Shown here: piece by piece, positions 25,889 through 33,491 of the stretch
How the letters are laid out: each line of letters begins with the position of its first letter
Position numbering within the stretch: position 1 is the stretch's first letter
Source of the DNA: Nitrospirota bacterium
GTDB lineage: Bacteria; Nitrospirota; Thermodesulfovibrionia; Thermodesulfovibrionales; Dissulfurispiraceae
NCBI GenBank assembly: GCA_004321915.1
Contig: SCQE01000053.1
Location: 1-50,832, forward strand
Reading direction: 5' to 3'
Length of the DNA stretch: 50,832 nt
Made by a program: the position numbers and the translations under genes
Notes under the pieces: model-generated
Told to the model about the DNA's origin: nothing
Databases searched by the model: none
Seen by the model: only the letters and a program-made list of their open reading frames with translations

Positions 25889-26671
25889 TTACAGCAGTTT
25901 CAGGGCCTTATCGTGAAGCTTTGCGTTTCCTGATGCGAGTATTGTAGCGCCCCTGCCCAAGCCGGCCTCTGCATTGTCTATCGAATTCCCTTTTGTGTCG
26001 GTTATTACGCCGCCCGCCTCTTTTACAAGAAGCCATCCGCCCGCATAGTCAAAACTGCGCGAAGGCGCAGGCATTACGAACACGCTTGCCGAGCCGTAAG
26101 CGAGATATGCAAGGTCTAGGGCCATAGAGCCGAAACATCTAGCCCTCCGCGCCTCAGCGAGCAGGTTTATAATAGCCGGGATGTCCCTCTTAGGCATCTG
26201 CGCTTCGTATGCTATGAAATAAAAGAGATCGTCCTGCTGTGTTGTCATCCTGTTGCCGTTGAAATAAGCCCCTCTGCCTCTTTCCGCCCAAAACTCATCG
26301 CCCGTAAGCAGGTTTATTACATACGACATAAAAACGCTCCCTACCGTGTTGCCGTCGGCTACAGCAATGGATGAGCAATAAAAAGGCACGCCGCTTATCG
26401 CATTCTTGCTGCCGTCTATCGGGTCGATGAGCACTCTCGAACCGCCGCCTTTTATCTCTTTGATGCCCGCCTCTTCCGAGACTATGCTCAAAGGCTCGTC
26501 CAGCATTTCGAGACCTGAGATTATTATGTCTTCGGCCTGTTTGTCTATGGGAAAGGTCTTGTCCCCCCCGGCCCCTTTGCCTATCGAAGACGATTCAAAA
26601 GGCCTCAACCTCGTCTTGCCGATCCCTGCAAAAAGCTTCTTCCCGATGCTTCTAAGGTCTTGGATTTCCAT
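25889..26671 (-). CDS. Inositol-monophosphatase-family phosphatase
   Basis: Lithium-sensitive-phosphatase-fold enzyme, 260 residues. The metal ligands are visible in IVSEEAG, VLIDPIDGSKNAISG and a C-terminal FDYAGGWLLVKEAGG (equivalent to WDxxAG, here with F for W). The family covers inositol monophosphatase, fructose-1,6-bisphosphatase and PAP phosphatase; substrate unknown. The frame is open to 26710, but the ATG at 26671 sits seven bases after a perfect TATAAT and has no Shine-Dalgarno, so I place the start there as a leaderless gene. It diverges from hisC. Confidence 0.85.
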   Translation of the reverse strand: MEIQDLRSIGKKLFAGIGKTRLRPFESSSIGKGAGGDKTFPIDKQAEDIIISGLEMLDEPLSIVSEEAGIKEIKGGGSRVLIDPIDGSKNAISGVPFYCSSIAVADGNTVGSVFMSYVINLLTGDEFWAERGRGAYFNGNRMTTQQDDLFYFIAYEAQMPKRDIPAIINLLAEARRARCFGSMALDLAYLAYGSASVFVMPAPSRSFDYAGGWLLVKEAGGVITDTKGNSIDNAEAGLGRGATILASGNAKLHDKALKLL

Positions 26672-26678
26672 AGTGTTA

Positions 26679-26707
26679 ATTATAACCGACATGCTTTTCG
26701 TTGACAA
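26679..26707 (-). promoter_or_regulatory. Leaderless promoter of the IMPase-family gene
   Basis: Minus strand TTGTCA (26707-26702), 17-base spacer, TATAAT (26684-26679), then seven bases to ATG 26671. Transcription should begin at or next to the A of the start codon. The -35 box shares five bases with the divergent hisC -35 box. Confidence 0.65.
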
Positions 26708-26729
26708 CACATGGCCGTCAATATAATAT
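26701..26729 (+). promoter_or_regulatory. Leaderless promoter of hisC
   Basis: TTGACA (26701-26706), 17-base spacer, TAATAT (26724-26729); an overlapping TATAAT (26722-26727) gives a 15-base spacer. The hisC ATG at 26735 is only 5-7 bases downstream and no Shine-Dalgarno is present, so the transcript is probably leaderless. Confidence 0.6.
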
Positions 26730-26734
26730 AAAGC

Positions 26735-27772
26735 ATGGATTTTTCAGCCCTGACAAAGAAAAATATCCGCTCGCTCAGACCGTATAAAGCGGAAGAAATA
26801 CCTTGTACAGCGAAGCTAGATGCTAACGAAAGCCCCTATTGCATCGGGTCAAAACTCGCCGCTGACACCCTAAAGAAACTCAACCGCTATCCGGACCCTG
26901 ACGCAAAGCTTCTTAAAGCGGCCATAGCAAAGGATTTGAAGGTCGCCAAAGAAAACATAATTTTGGGCAACGGTTCCGACGAACTGATTTATTACCTGAT
27001 CGTCACATTCGGCGGGCCGGTGCTTTTCCCGGTGCCGACCTTTTCGATGTACGGCATAATCTCTCAGGCGCTCGATGAAAAATTTGTCGGCATACCGCTC
27101 GACAAAGATTTCGACCTCGATACGGATAAAATGCTCGCGGCCGTAAAAAAATACAGGCCCAGACTGATATTCCTGAGTTCGCCTAACAATCCTACAGGAA
27201 ACTGCTTTTCGGCCGACAGGATTCTAAAGATAATCGGGGCTTCAAAAGGCATCGTTGTTGTCGATGAGGCGTACCAGCCTTTTTCAAGCGAAAAAGGTTT
27301 TCTGCCGCTGCTCGGCGATTATGCAAATCTCACAATAATGCGCACGCTCAGCAAGATAGGCTTTGCCGCGCTGCGAACAGGTTTTATGGTTGCAGACAGC
27401 GGTTTGATAGAGGAGGTCAATAAGGTGCGGCTGCCGTTTAACCTGAATTCGCTTTCCCAGACAATCGCGCTCGAGGCCTTCAAACAAAAACAAGCGGTAG
27501 GCAGGGCAGTAAGATCCATCGTATCGGAAAGAGACCGTATGATCGATGCGATGACAGAAATGAACGGGGTCATACCTTATCCGTCCGAGGCCAATTTCAT
27601 ACTCTTCAGGGTCAAGAACGCGGATTTGATCTACAAGAAACTTTTGAGGTCCGGAGTGCTGGTCAGGAATCTTTCGGGGACCGTTAAAAACGCGCTGCGT
27701 GTGACCGTCGGAACTCCGGATGAAAATAATATGTTTATAAAGTCGCTCGAAAGGGCATCGAGGAGGAATTGA
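26735..27772 (+). CDS. hisC: Histidinol-phosphate aminotransferase
   Basis: PLP enzyme of the aspartate-aminotransferase fold, 345 residues, converting imidazole acetol-phosphate to histidinol-phosphate. Visible: NESPYCIG, NPDAKLL-type N-terminus (RYPDPDAKLL), NGSDELIYYL, SSPNNPTGN, VVDEAYQPF, and the PLP lysine in RTLSKIGFAALRTGFM. The C-terminal arginine is in LRVTVGTPDEN. Start ATG 26735 is probably translated from a leaderless mRNA. Its stop overlaps hisB (TGATG). Only hisC and hisB of the pathway are here. Confidence 0.93.
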   Translation: MDFSALTKKNIRSLRPYKAEEIPCTAKLDANESPYCIGSKLAADTLKKLNRYPDPDAKLLKAAIAKDLKVAKENIILGNGSDELIYYLIVTFGGPVLFPVPTFSMYGIISQALDEKFVGIPLDKDFDLDTDKMLAAVKKYRPRLIFLSSPNNPTGNCFSADRILKIIGASKGIVVVDEAYQPFSSEKGFLPLLGDYANLTIMRTLSKIGFAALRTGFMVADSGLIEEVNKVRLPFNLNSLSQTIALEAFKQKQAVGRAVRSIVSERDRMIDAMTEMNGVIPYPSEANFILFRVKNADLIYKKLLRSGVLVRNLSGTVKNALRVTVGTPDENNMFIKSLERASRRN

Positions 27773-28356
27773 TGAGGACTGCAACGCTTGAGAGAAAAAC
27801 AAAAGAGACCGACATTTCTGTGGAGCTTTCGCTTGACGGCAAAGGCACGGCCGATGTAAACACATCGATACCGTTTCTTGACCACATGCTGAACCTGTTT
27901 TCGTTTCACGGGCTTTTTGATCTGCGTGTAGCGGCAACAGGCGACATAGAAATAGACTACCATCACCTTATGGAGGATCTGGGCATCACTATGGGCGAAG
28001 CCTTAAAAAAAGCCCTCGGCGATAAAAAAGGCATAACACGATACGGAGCCTCTGTTGTGCCTATGGACGAGAGTCTTGCTCAGGTGGCCATAGACCTGAG
28101 CGGCAGGCCTTATCTTATCTACAACGTGGAGCCTACCATGCACTCGCTGCGTGGACTCGAGATATCGCTCTTCGAGGATTTCTTCAGGGCGTTCACCAAC
28201 CACGCTATGATGAACCTGCATATAACGGTCAGCTATGGCCGGGACATTCATCACATATTCGAGGCCATATTCAAGGCTGTGGGCAGGGCATTGAGAGAGG
28301 CTGTATCCATAGATCCCCGCATGAAGGGCGTTCCCACAACAAAGGGCAAACTATAA
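27772..28356 (+). CDS. hisB: Imidazoleglycerol-phosphate dehydratase
   Basis: Sixth step of histidine synthesis, manganese-dependent dehydration of imidazoleglycerol phosphate; 194 residues, monofunctional (no phosphatase domain). Motifs: PFLDHMLNLFSFHG, DYHHLMEDLGITMG, SGRPYLIYN, and HHIFEAIFKAVGRAL with paired metal-binding histidines. An in-frame TTG lies at 27769, but the ATG at 27772 with GGAGG (27762-27766) is better and overlaps the hisC stop by one base. It overlaps thyX by one base as well. Confidence 0.95.
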   Translation: MRTATLERKTKETDISVELSLDGKGTADVNTSIPFLDHMLNLFSFHGLFDLRVAATGDIEIDYHHLMEDLGITMGEALKKALGDKKGITRYGASVVPMDESLAQVAIDLSGRPYLIYNVEPTMHSLRGLEISLFEDFFRAFTNHAMMNLHITVSYGRDIHHIFEAIFKAVGRALREAVSIDPRMKGVPTTKGKL

Positions 28357-29087
28357 TGCCGGAAGCAAAACTCAAGGTAATACTGCTCAAACACACGCCC
28401 AATCCGGAAGAAACCGTAGCTATGGCTGCAAAGCTATGCTACAGTCCTTCCGACATAGAGAACCTCAAAGGCAAGATAGAAGCAAAAGACCAGCTTGCCT
28501 TTGTCGAAAAACTTATGAAGATGGGGCACATGAGCCCGATAGAACACGCCTCTTTCACCTTCGCAATCGAGGGCATATCGAGGGCATGCTCTCACCAGCT
28601 CGTGCGCCACAGGCTCGCCTCGTACAGCCAGCAGTCCCAGAGATACGTCAGCGAAGAGTCCGGTTTTGATTATCTCGTTCCGCCCGTAATAGGAGAGGAC
28701 AAAGAACTGAAAAAACTCTTCACCGGCCTTATGGACGAAGCGCAGAAGGCTTACAATCAGCTCGTCGTAAAACTCAACGAAAAAGGCGTAAAAGGGGAGT
28801 CGGCGAATCAGGACGCGCGCTTTGTTCTGCCGAACGCGGCCGAGACCAAAATAATAGTCACTATGAACGCCCGCGAACTCCTCCACTTCTTCAAGCAGAG
28901 GTGCTGCAACCGCGCCCAGTGGGAGATAAGGCGGATGGCCGAAGAAATGCTCGGACTTGCCAGAAAGACCTCTCCTGTAATCTTTCAAAAAGCGGGGCCG
29001 GGATGCCTTTACGCGCCTTGTCCGGAAGGCGAATATTCTTGCGGGAAAATAAAAGAAGTCAGGAAAAAATACGGCGTCTCTCAGTAA
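28356..29087 (+). CDS. thyX: FAD-dependent thymidylate synthase
   Basis: Flavin-dependent dUMP methylation to dTMP, the alternative to ThyA; 243 residues. The ThyX motif RHRx7S is seen as RHRLASYSQQS followed by QRYVSEES (about residues 82-100). FAD/dUMP residues continue in NARELLHFFKQRCCNRAQWEIR. ATG overlaps the hisB stop (TAATG), so it is the third gene of the leaderless hisC transcript. Linking histidine and thymidylate genes seems to be operon economy rather than pathway logic. Confidence 0.95.
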   Translation: MPEAKLKVILLKHTPNPEETVAMAAKLCYSPSDIENLKGKIEAKDQLAFVEKLMKMGHMSPIEHASFTFAIEGISRACSHQLVRHRLASYSQQSQRYVSEESGFDYLVPPVIGEDKELKKLFTGLMDEAQKAYNQLVVKLNEKGVKGESANQDARFVLPNAAETKIIVTMNARELLHFFKQRCCNRAQWEIRRMAEEMLGLARKTSPVIFQKAGPGCLYAPCPEGEYSCGKIKEVRKKYGVSQ

Positions 29088-29114
29088 ATTTCTTAGAACA
29101 AGCCGTTCAGCATT

Positions 29115-30992
29115 ATGGATCCCATAGACATATTCAAAAAAGAGTACCCGGAAAAATTTGCCTCTGAAGCCCTAATCTTCGGGCATATTCATGCAGGGAA
29201 CAGAATTTTCATAGGCACAGGCTGCGGCGAGCCCCAGTATCTCGTAAATGCCCTGATAAACCATGTCGGTTCGCACCCAAAGGCCTTTTTCGACACGGAA
29301 ATACTTCACGTCTGGACGCTCGGAGTCGCCCCTTACACCGACAAGAAATTCAAGCAAAACTTCAGACACAATTCGTTTTTTATAAGCAACAACAGCCGCG
29401 ACGCCATCAATACGGGGGCAGCCGATTACACACCGGTTTTTTTATCGGCAGTGCCGGAGCTGTTTCGCAGAAAAATCGTGCCCATAGATGTGGCCTTGAT
29501 CCAGACATCCATGCCCGACAAGCACGGTTATATGAGTCTCGGCATCAGTGTCGACATAACCAAAGCGGCGGCGGAAGCAGCATCGGTCGTCATTATACAG
29601 ATAAACGAAAACATGCCGCGAGTGCACGGTGAAACCTTCATACACGTCAGCGACGTTGACTTCATCGTCCAGCACAACGAACCGCTGATGGAATTCGAAT
29701 CCAAAGTCTCGGATGACATCGCCCAGAAAATAGGCAGGCACGTGGCCCGGATAATTCAGGACGGAGACACCATACAGGTGGGCTACGGCAAAATACCAAA
29801 CGCAATCCTATGTCATCTCGACAATAAAAAAAATCTCGGCGTTCATACGGAACTGCTGACCGACGGCATAGCGGAGCTTATGAAAAAAGGCGTTATCGAC
29901 AACAGCAGAAAAGAATTAAACAGAGGCAAATCGGTGGCCGCTTTCTGCATGGGTAAGCGCTCGACTTACGAATTCATCAATGACAATCCGAGTATAGAGT
30001 TCAGGCCCGTAAGCTACACGAACAACCCTCTCACAATTTCGAGAAACAGCAATATGATCGCCATCAACAGCGCCCTCAAGATAGACCTGACAGGACAGGC
30101 CACAGCAGAGTCTATCGGGAAACTGTTTTACAGCGGCATAGGCGGGCAGGCGGATTTTATGCGCGGCGCGATCCTGTCGGACGGAGGCAAAACAATACTG
30201 GCGCTTGAGTCGACCGCCGAAAACGGCGAAGTCTCCCGCATAGCGCCTTTGCTGAGCGAAGGGGAAGGCGTCACTCTGACGAGAGGAGACATTCATTATG
30301 TCATAACCGAATGGGGCGTCGCATATCTGCACGGTAAGAACGTGCGGGAAAGGGCCATGGACCTGATAGCGATAGCCCACCCCAAATTCAGGCAGGGGCT
30401 TATAGAAAAAGCGAAAGAGTTGGGATTGATTTACAGGGATCAGGCGTTCATACCCGGAGACCAAGGGGCCTATCCGGAAGAACTCGAGACCCATAAAGTC
30501 ACCAAATCGGGACTAAAGATATTCCTCAGACCGGTCAAGATCAGCGATGAGCCGCTTCTTAAAGATTTTTTCTACTCTCTTTCTTCGGACTCGATGTACA
30601 AAAGATTTGTATCTTCGAGAATCGATATGCCGCATGAGCGCCTGCAGCCTTTCGTTATAATCGACTATTCCAAAGAAATGGTGATACTCTCCGTAATAAA
30701 CGAAGGCGGCCGCGAGAAAATAACCGGAATGGGCCAATATCTGATCGACGAAAACTCGAATACCGCAGAGGTCGCCTTTGTGGTGCGCGATGATTACCGC
30801 AACCACGGTATCGGGGCCGAGATACTGGCTTACCTTACCCTACTTGCAAAGAAAAACGGGCTGCACGGTTTTACGGCCGAGCTCCTTTCGGACAACTTCT
30901 CTATGCTCCATGTGTTCGAAAAAGCGGGCTTTGATATTAACAAAAAGTGGGAAGAGGATATGTGCTCCCTAAAAATGTCGTTTAGGAGTTGA
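29115..30992 (+). CDS. Acetyl-CoA hydrolase/CoA-transferase fused to GNAT acetyltransferase
   Basis: Protein of 625 residues. Residues 1 to about 445 are a class I CoA-transferase of the acetyl-CoA hydrolase/4-hydroxybutyrate CoA-transferase family, with GTGCGEPQYL near the N-terminus, the catalytic glutamate in HTELLTDGIAEL, and FYSGIGGQADFMRGA. After a linker (about 445-475) comes a GNAT domain (about 475-625) with the acetyl-CoA loop RDDYRNHGIGAEIL. This architecture is known in databases. CoA transfer between acyl groups plus acetylation of a protein or small molecule is inferred; the acceptor is unknown. No clear Shine-Dalgarno; 27 bases after thyX. Confidence 0.9.
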   Translation: MDPIDIFKKEYPEKFASEALIFGHIHAGNRIFIGTGCGEPQYLVNALINHVGSHPKAFFDTEILHVWTLGVAPYTDKKFKQNFRHNSFFISNNSRDAINTGAADYTPVFLSAVPELFRRKIVPIDVALIQTSMPDKHGYMSLGISVDITKAAAEAASVVIIQINENMPRVHGETFIHVSDVDFIVQHNEPLMEFESKVSDDIAQKIGRHVARIIQDGDTIQVGYGKIPNAILCHLDNKKNLGVHTELLTDGIAELMKKGVIDNSRKELNRGKSVAAFCMGKRSTYEFINDNPSIEFRPVSYTNNPLTISRNSNMIAINSALKIDLTGQATAESIGKLFYSGIGGQADFMRGAILSDGGKTILALESTAENGEVSRIAPLLSEGEGVTLTRGDIHYVITEWGVAYLHGKNVRERAMDLIAIAHPKFRQGLIEKAKELGLIYRDQAFIPGDQGAYPEELETHKVTKSGLKIFLRPVKISDEPLLKDFFYSLSSDSMYKRFVSSRIDMPHERLQPFVIIDYSKEMVILSVINEGGREKITGMGQYLIDENSNTAEVAFVVRDDYRNHGIGAEILAYLTLLAKKNGLHGFTAELLSDNFSMLHVFEKAGFDINKKWEEDMCSLKMSFRS

Positions 30993-31050
30993 CACTCCGT
31001 CCACAAGAATTATATGCGACAAAATAACAATCAATGTTTCCGGCCAACAT

Positions 31051-31632
31051 CTATTCGAGCGTCAATTTTGAAGCAGCCAGCTTAGTTTCAAACTCCCGGC
31101 TTAGAGACTCTATTTGTTTCAAGGCTTCGCCGCCGGATTGGTCTTGACCGGCCTTTTCGACCGCTGCGCTAAGTTTTTGCTGAATTAAAGCAAGGTGGGC
31201 AAGGTCTAATTTAAGGTTCTCGATAAGACAAAGTATGTTGTTAAACGCCCCGTTGACCTCCTTGAGCGACGTTGTCGGCAATTGAATATTCAAATCACCT
31301 TTACCGATCCGGAGCACTGCATCGTCAAAAGCCTTAAGCCTTTTGGATATCCTCCTGAAAATGAAACTCGTCAGCACATAGGATATAAGCAAAAGCGCAA
31401 CTGCGCCTATAGCAATGGATTTAAGCGCTATAGGAATAACTATGTCCAACGGAGATATCCTCGGAAGATGCGACCTGTAGAGGAAATTTTCGAGTTCATC
31501 GACGGAAAAGTACCATATGACAAGCGTTGTGAAAAGGGTTACAACAAGCCCTACCGTCAGAAACAGAAATGTGAACTTGCCTTGAAATTCTTTGTTTATA
31601 AAATAATTTTTCCTTTTGTATTTCTCAGACAT
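31051..31632 (-). CDS. Two-helix membrane protein with HAMP-like domain (B)
   Basis: Protein of 193 residues: basic N-terminus, helix 1 (about 19-41), a short periplasmic loop of about 25 residues, helix 2 (about 66-92), then FRRISKRLKAFDDAVLRIGKGDLNIQLP, a good HAMP linker, and a C-terminal coiled coil. There is no kinase, cyclase, chemotaxis or receiver output domain. It starts 17 bases after the heptahaem cytochrome gene on the same strand. It shares the layout of the protein encoded at 32410-32934. Role unknown; signal relay or a membrane anchor for the cytochrome are possible. Confidence 0.7.
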   Translation of the reverse strand: MSEKYKRKNYFINKEFQGKFTFLFLTVGLVVTLFTTLVIWYFSVDELENFLYRSHLPRISPLDIVIPIALKSIAIGAVALLLISYVLTSFIFRRISKRLKAFDDAVLRIGKGDLNIQLPTTSLKEVNGAFNNILCLIENLKLDLAHLALIQQKLSAAVEKAGQDQSGGEALKQIESLSREFETKLAASKLTLE

Positions 31633-31649
31633 CTTACCTCCCCCCTATT

Positions 31650-32402
31650 TCACAAGTTGTGGCATGCAAAGCAGAGCGCGCTGCCGGTCATGGGCAAGGC
31701 AAGCTTAAATTTATCACCCGCAAAAACGCTGTGACAACTGCCGCAGCCGACCTTTCCGTTATAAAATTTTATAGCAGGATTGACCGAATATATGGGATAA
31801 AGCTTGCCTCTCTTCCGATACGCATCCATATAGTCCACACCGATGGGGTGAGACACGCCGTTGCCGTGGTTCCATACGCCGGAACCCATATTTGAGCTCA
31901 CGTCAGCCAGAGAACCGAGCGCTCCGTCATGGCATCCTAGGCATTCTTTGGACGTCCTGTCAATGTCTCCTGCCTTGTCGGTAACTGCAAAGCTCATCTT
32001 TGTAACGTCCATGCGCTCCCTTGTATGAAGGGACTCCGGCATTATGCTATGGCTGGTATTCAGGCCTTTGTGGCAGTTTACACAAAACATCTTTCCCGGT
32101 TTTTGCCCCTTAAGCAGAAATTCGCCATGGCCGTGGACATCGTGGCAGGTCGCGCAAGTCATCCTGCCTGCCCAATCGAGTTGAAACCCGGCAGGAGGCT
32201 TCATTGAAGGCTTTATGCCTGAGGGGTGCGAGGGACCCGTTTGAGGATGGCAGGGGGTACACAGAAAATCTATCTCTCTCACGAAATGTTTATTGTCGGG
32301 CGGGGAGGCCATATGGCAGGTGTCGCATCTACCGTCAAAATTATGCGCTGTCTTCTTTGCCGCCGGAATAAGCGGCAGCAAAACAATAACAGCCGAAACC
32401 AT
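31650..32402 (-). CDS. Heptahaem c-type cytochrome
   Basis: Exported multihaem cytochrome with seven CxxCH motifs: CDTCH, CTPCH, CATCH, CVNCH, CLGCH, CGSCH and CFACH, in about 250 residues, with paired-CxxCH spacing (CATCHDVHGHG…FCVNCHKG). Many extra histidines can supply the second ligands. A hydrophobic segment (VSAVIVLLPLIPAA) is the signal or anchor. The frame is open upstream, but ATG 32402, eight bases after the preceding stop, is the first plausible start; it gives an N-terminus poor in positive charge, so a rare upstream start (ATT at about 32423) is not excluded. It is sandwiched between two HAMP-like genes. Confidence 0.85.
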   Translation of the reverse strand: MVSAVIVLLPLIPAAKKTAHNFDGRCDTCHMASPPDNKHFVREIDFLCTPCHPQTGPSHPSGIKPSMKPPAGFQLDWAGRMTCATCHDVHGHGEFLLKGQKPGKMFCVNCHKGLNTSHSIMPESLHTRERMDVTKMSFAVTDKAGDIDRTSKECLGCHDGALGSLADVSSNMGSGVWNHGNGVSHPIGVDYMDAYRKRGKLYPIYSVNPAIKFYNGKVGCGSCHSVFAGDKFKLALPMTGSALCFACHNL

Positions 32403-32409
32403 CGCGACT

Positions 32410-32934
32410 CTAAAAGCTGATTTTATTGATGGCCTTCTCAATTTTATCCGCCTTCGTCTTAAGTTCAGCATGCGAGACGGCGCCGATCCGGGCTTCCTCA
32501 AATTCCCGGTACGCCGCAGAAATGGCATCCAGCCTGCTTTCAAGGTCTCTGATCATCGTGTTTAAGGCGTCCGCGGTCTCATGGAGTTGATCGCTGTTCC
32601 TGAACCTCAAGGGCCGCGCTTTTCTTTTTTCGGCCATATCGTTGATAAATTTCTGCATGCGATAGATCGGCCCGGCAATTTTATGAGAGGCGAGGATGGC
32701 TATCACGGTAACCGTAAAAGGAATCGTCAACGAATCTATCACAAAAGCCGCAATCAGAAGCAACGGCAAAAACTTGTTGGCATCGGAAAAAGATGAAAGA
32801 GTGCCGCCGTAGCTGATTATTGTCGTTTTTGGCAGGCCCAGAAAAAGCAGCAGCAGGATGACAAGAAGTCCGAACGAAACTATGCATATATACTTCAAAA
32901 AAAATTTTGTGCGAAACTTCGATTCTATTATCAT
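32410..32934 (-). CDS. Two-helix membrane protein with HAMP-like domain (A)
   Basis: Protein of 174 residues: short basic N-terminus, helix 1 (about 12-34), periplasmic loop of about 20 residues, helix 2 (about 56-82), then ASHKIAGPIYRMQKFINDM, a HAMP-type linker seen in methyl-accepting and sensor proteins, and a terminal coiled coil. No output domain. It is the first gene of a three-gene minus-strand cassette (A, heptahaem cytochrome, B), with an eight-base gap to the cytochrome. Only a weak Shine-Dalgarno (AAAGG) precedes the ATG. Confidence 0.7.
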   Translation of the reverse strand: MIIESKFRTKFFLKYICIVSFGLLVILLLLFLGLPKTTIISYGGTLSSFSDANKFLPLLLIAAFVIDSLTIPFTVTVIAILASHKIAGPIYRMQKFINDMAEKRKARPLRFRNSDQLHETADALNTMIRDLESRLDAISAAYREFEEARIGAVSHAELKTKADKIEKAINKISF

Positions 32935-33025
32935 TAAGTTCGTACCGTACCTTTGTACTATTAAAACATAAGCCCCGAAAGAAATCCAGATTAATCGTAC
33001 CGCCGCCCGCCGGATCCGGGCGGGC

Positions 33026-33054
33026 TTGTAAAAATTTCGGCTTCGGACTAAAAT
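33026..33054 (+). promoter_or_regulatory. Predicted promoter of the 73-residue small gene
   Basis: TTGTAA (33026-33031), 17-base spacer, TAAAAT (33049-33054), start near 33061. A GC-rich inverted repeat GCCCGC…GCGGGC (33005-33025) abuts the -35 box and could be an operator or a transcription-blocking hairpin. The leader of about 85 bases holds two small hairpins (33066-33079 and 33081-33101). Confidence 0.45.
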
Positions 33055-33145
33055 AATGAATTCGACTTTAACATTAAAGCTGCAAGACTACATTTCTTGC
33101 ACCCGGACAAGCCAATAATTTTTCAAATACAGGAAAGAGGTTTTT

Positions 33146-33367
33146 ATGATAACAAAAACTTTGGTGAAATCGTTCTACAACAGCCTGTTGGTGACCTGCT
33201 ATGAACAAGACGGCATAAAATATGTCACCAACCAGCACGGCAATTACGATGTTTATGAGTCCGAATACATACGCGGCAACAAGACAAAAACCGTTGATGC
33301 AGGTTCGGAAGAGATTCAGAGCATTATCCGCGAGTTTAAAAAGCAAGGCGGCGAAAACAATAAATAA
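33146..33367 (+). CDS. Small protein of unknown function
   Basis: A 73-residue cytosolic-looking protein (MITKTLVKSFYNSLLVTCYE…), with mixed beta-like N-terminal half and a charged C-terminal helix (SEEIQSIIREFKKQGG). I do not recognise it. It is supported by AGAGG five bases before the ATG, a predicted promoter and coding-like codon use. It is flanked by the HAMP/haem cassette (divergent) and by tRNA-Val, whose CCA end abuts its TAA. Its function is open. Confidence 0.6.
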   Translation: MITKTLVKSFYNSLLVTCYEQDGIKYVTNQHGNYDVYESEYIRGNKTKTVDAGSEEIQSIIREFKKQGGENNK

Positions 33368-33442
33368 TGGTAGGCGATGCTGGGATTGAACCAGCGACCT
33401 CTCCCGTGTGAAGGGAGCGCTCTCCCACTGAGCTAATCGCCC
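33368..33442 (-). tRNA. tRNA-Val (anticodon CAC)
   Basis: Full cloverleaf on the minus strand: acceptor GGGCGAT / ATCGCCT (with a G-U first pair), D arm TAGCTCAGTGGGAGAGC, anticodon stem CTCCC / GGGAG around loop TTCACAC (anticodon CAC, reading GUG), T arm GCTGG-TTCAATC-CCAGC, and an encoded CCA (33368-33370). It follows the diguanylate cyclase gene by 49 bases on the same strand and could be part of its transcript or have its own promoter. Confidence 0.95.
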
Positions 33443-33491
33443 TGCATTTCTATTAAATTAACAGTTGCTTCTGTACGCTTTAATCCCGAAT

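Noticed and set aside
33368-33442. tRNA-Val as an integration attachment site
   Set aside because: No integrase gene and no downstream repeat of the tRNA 3' end was seen nearby.
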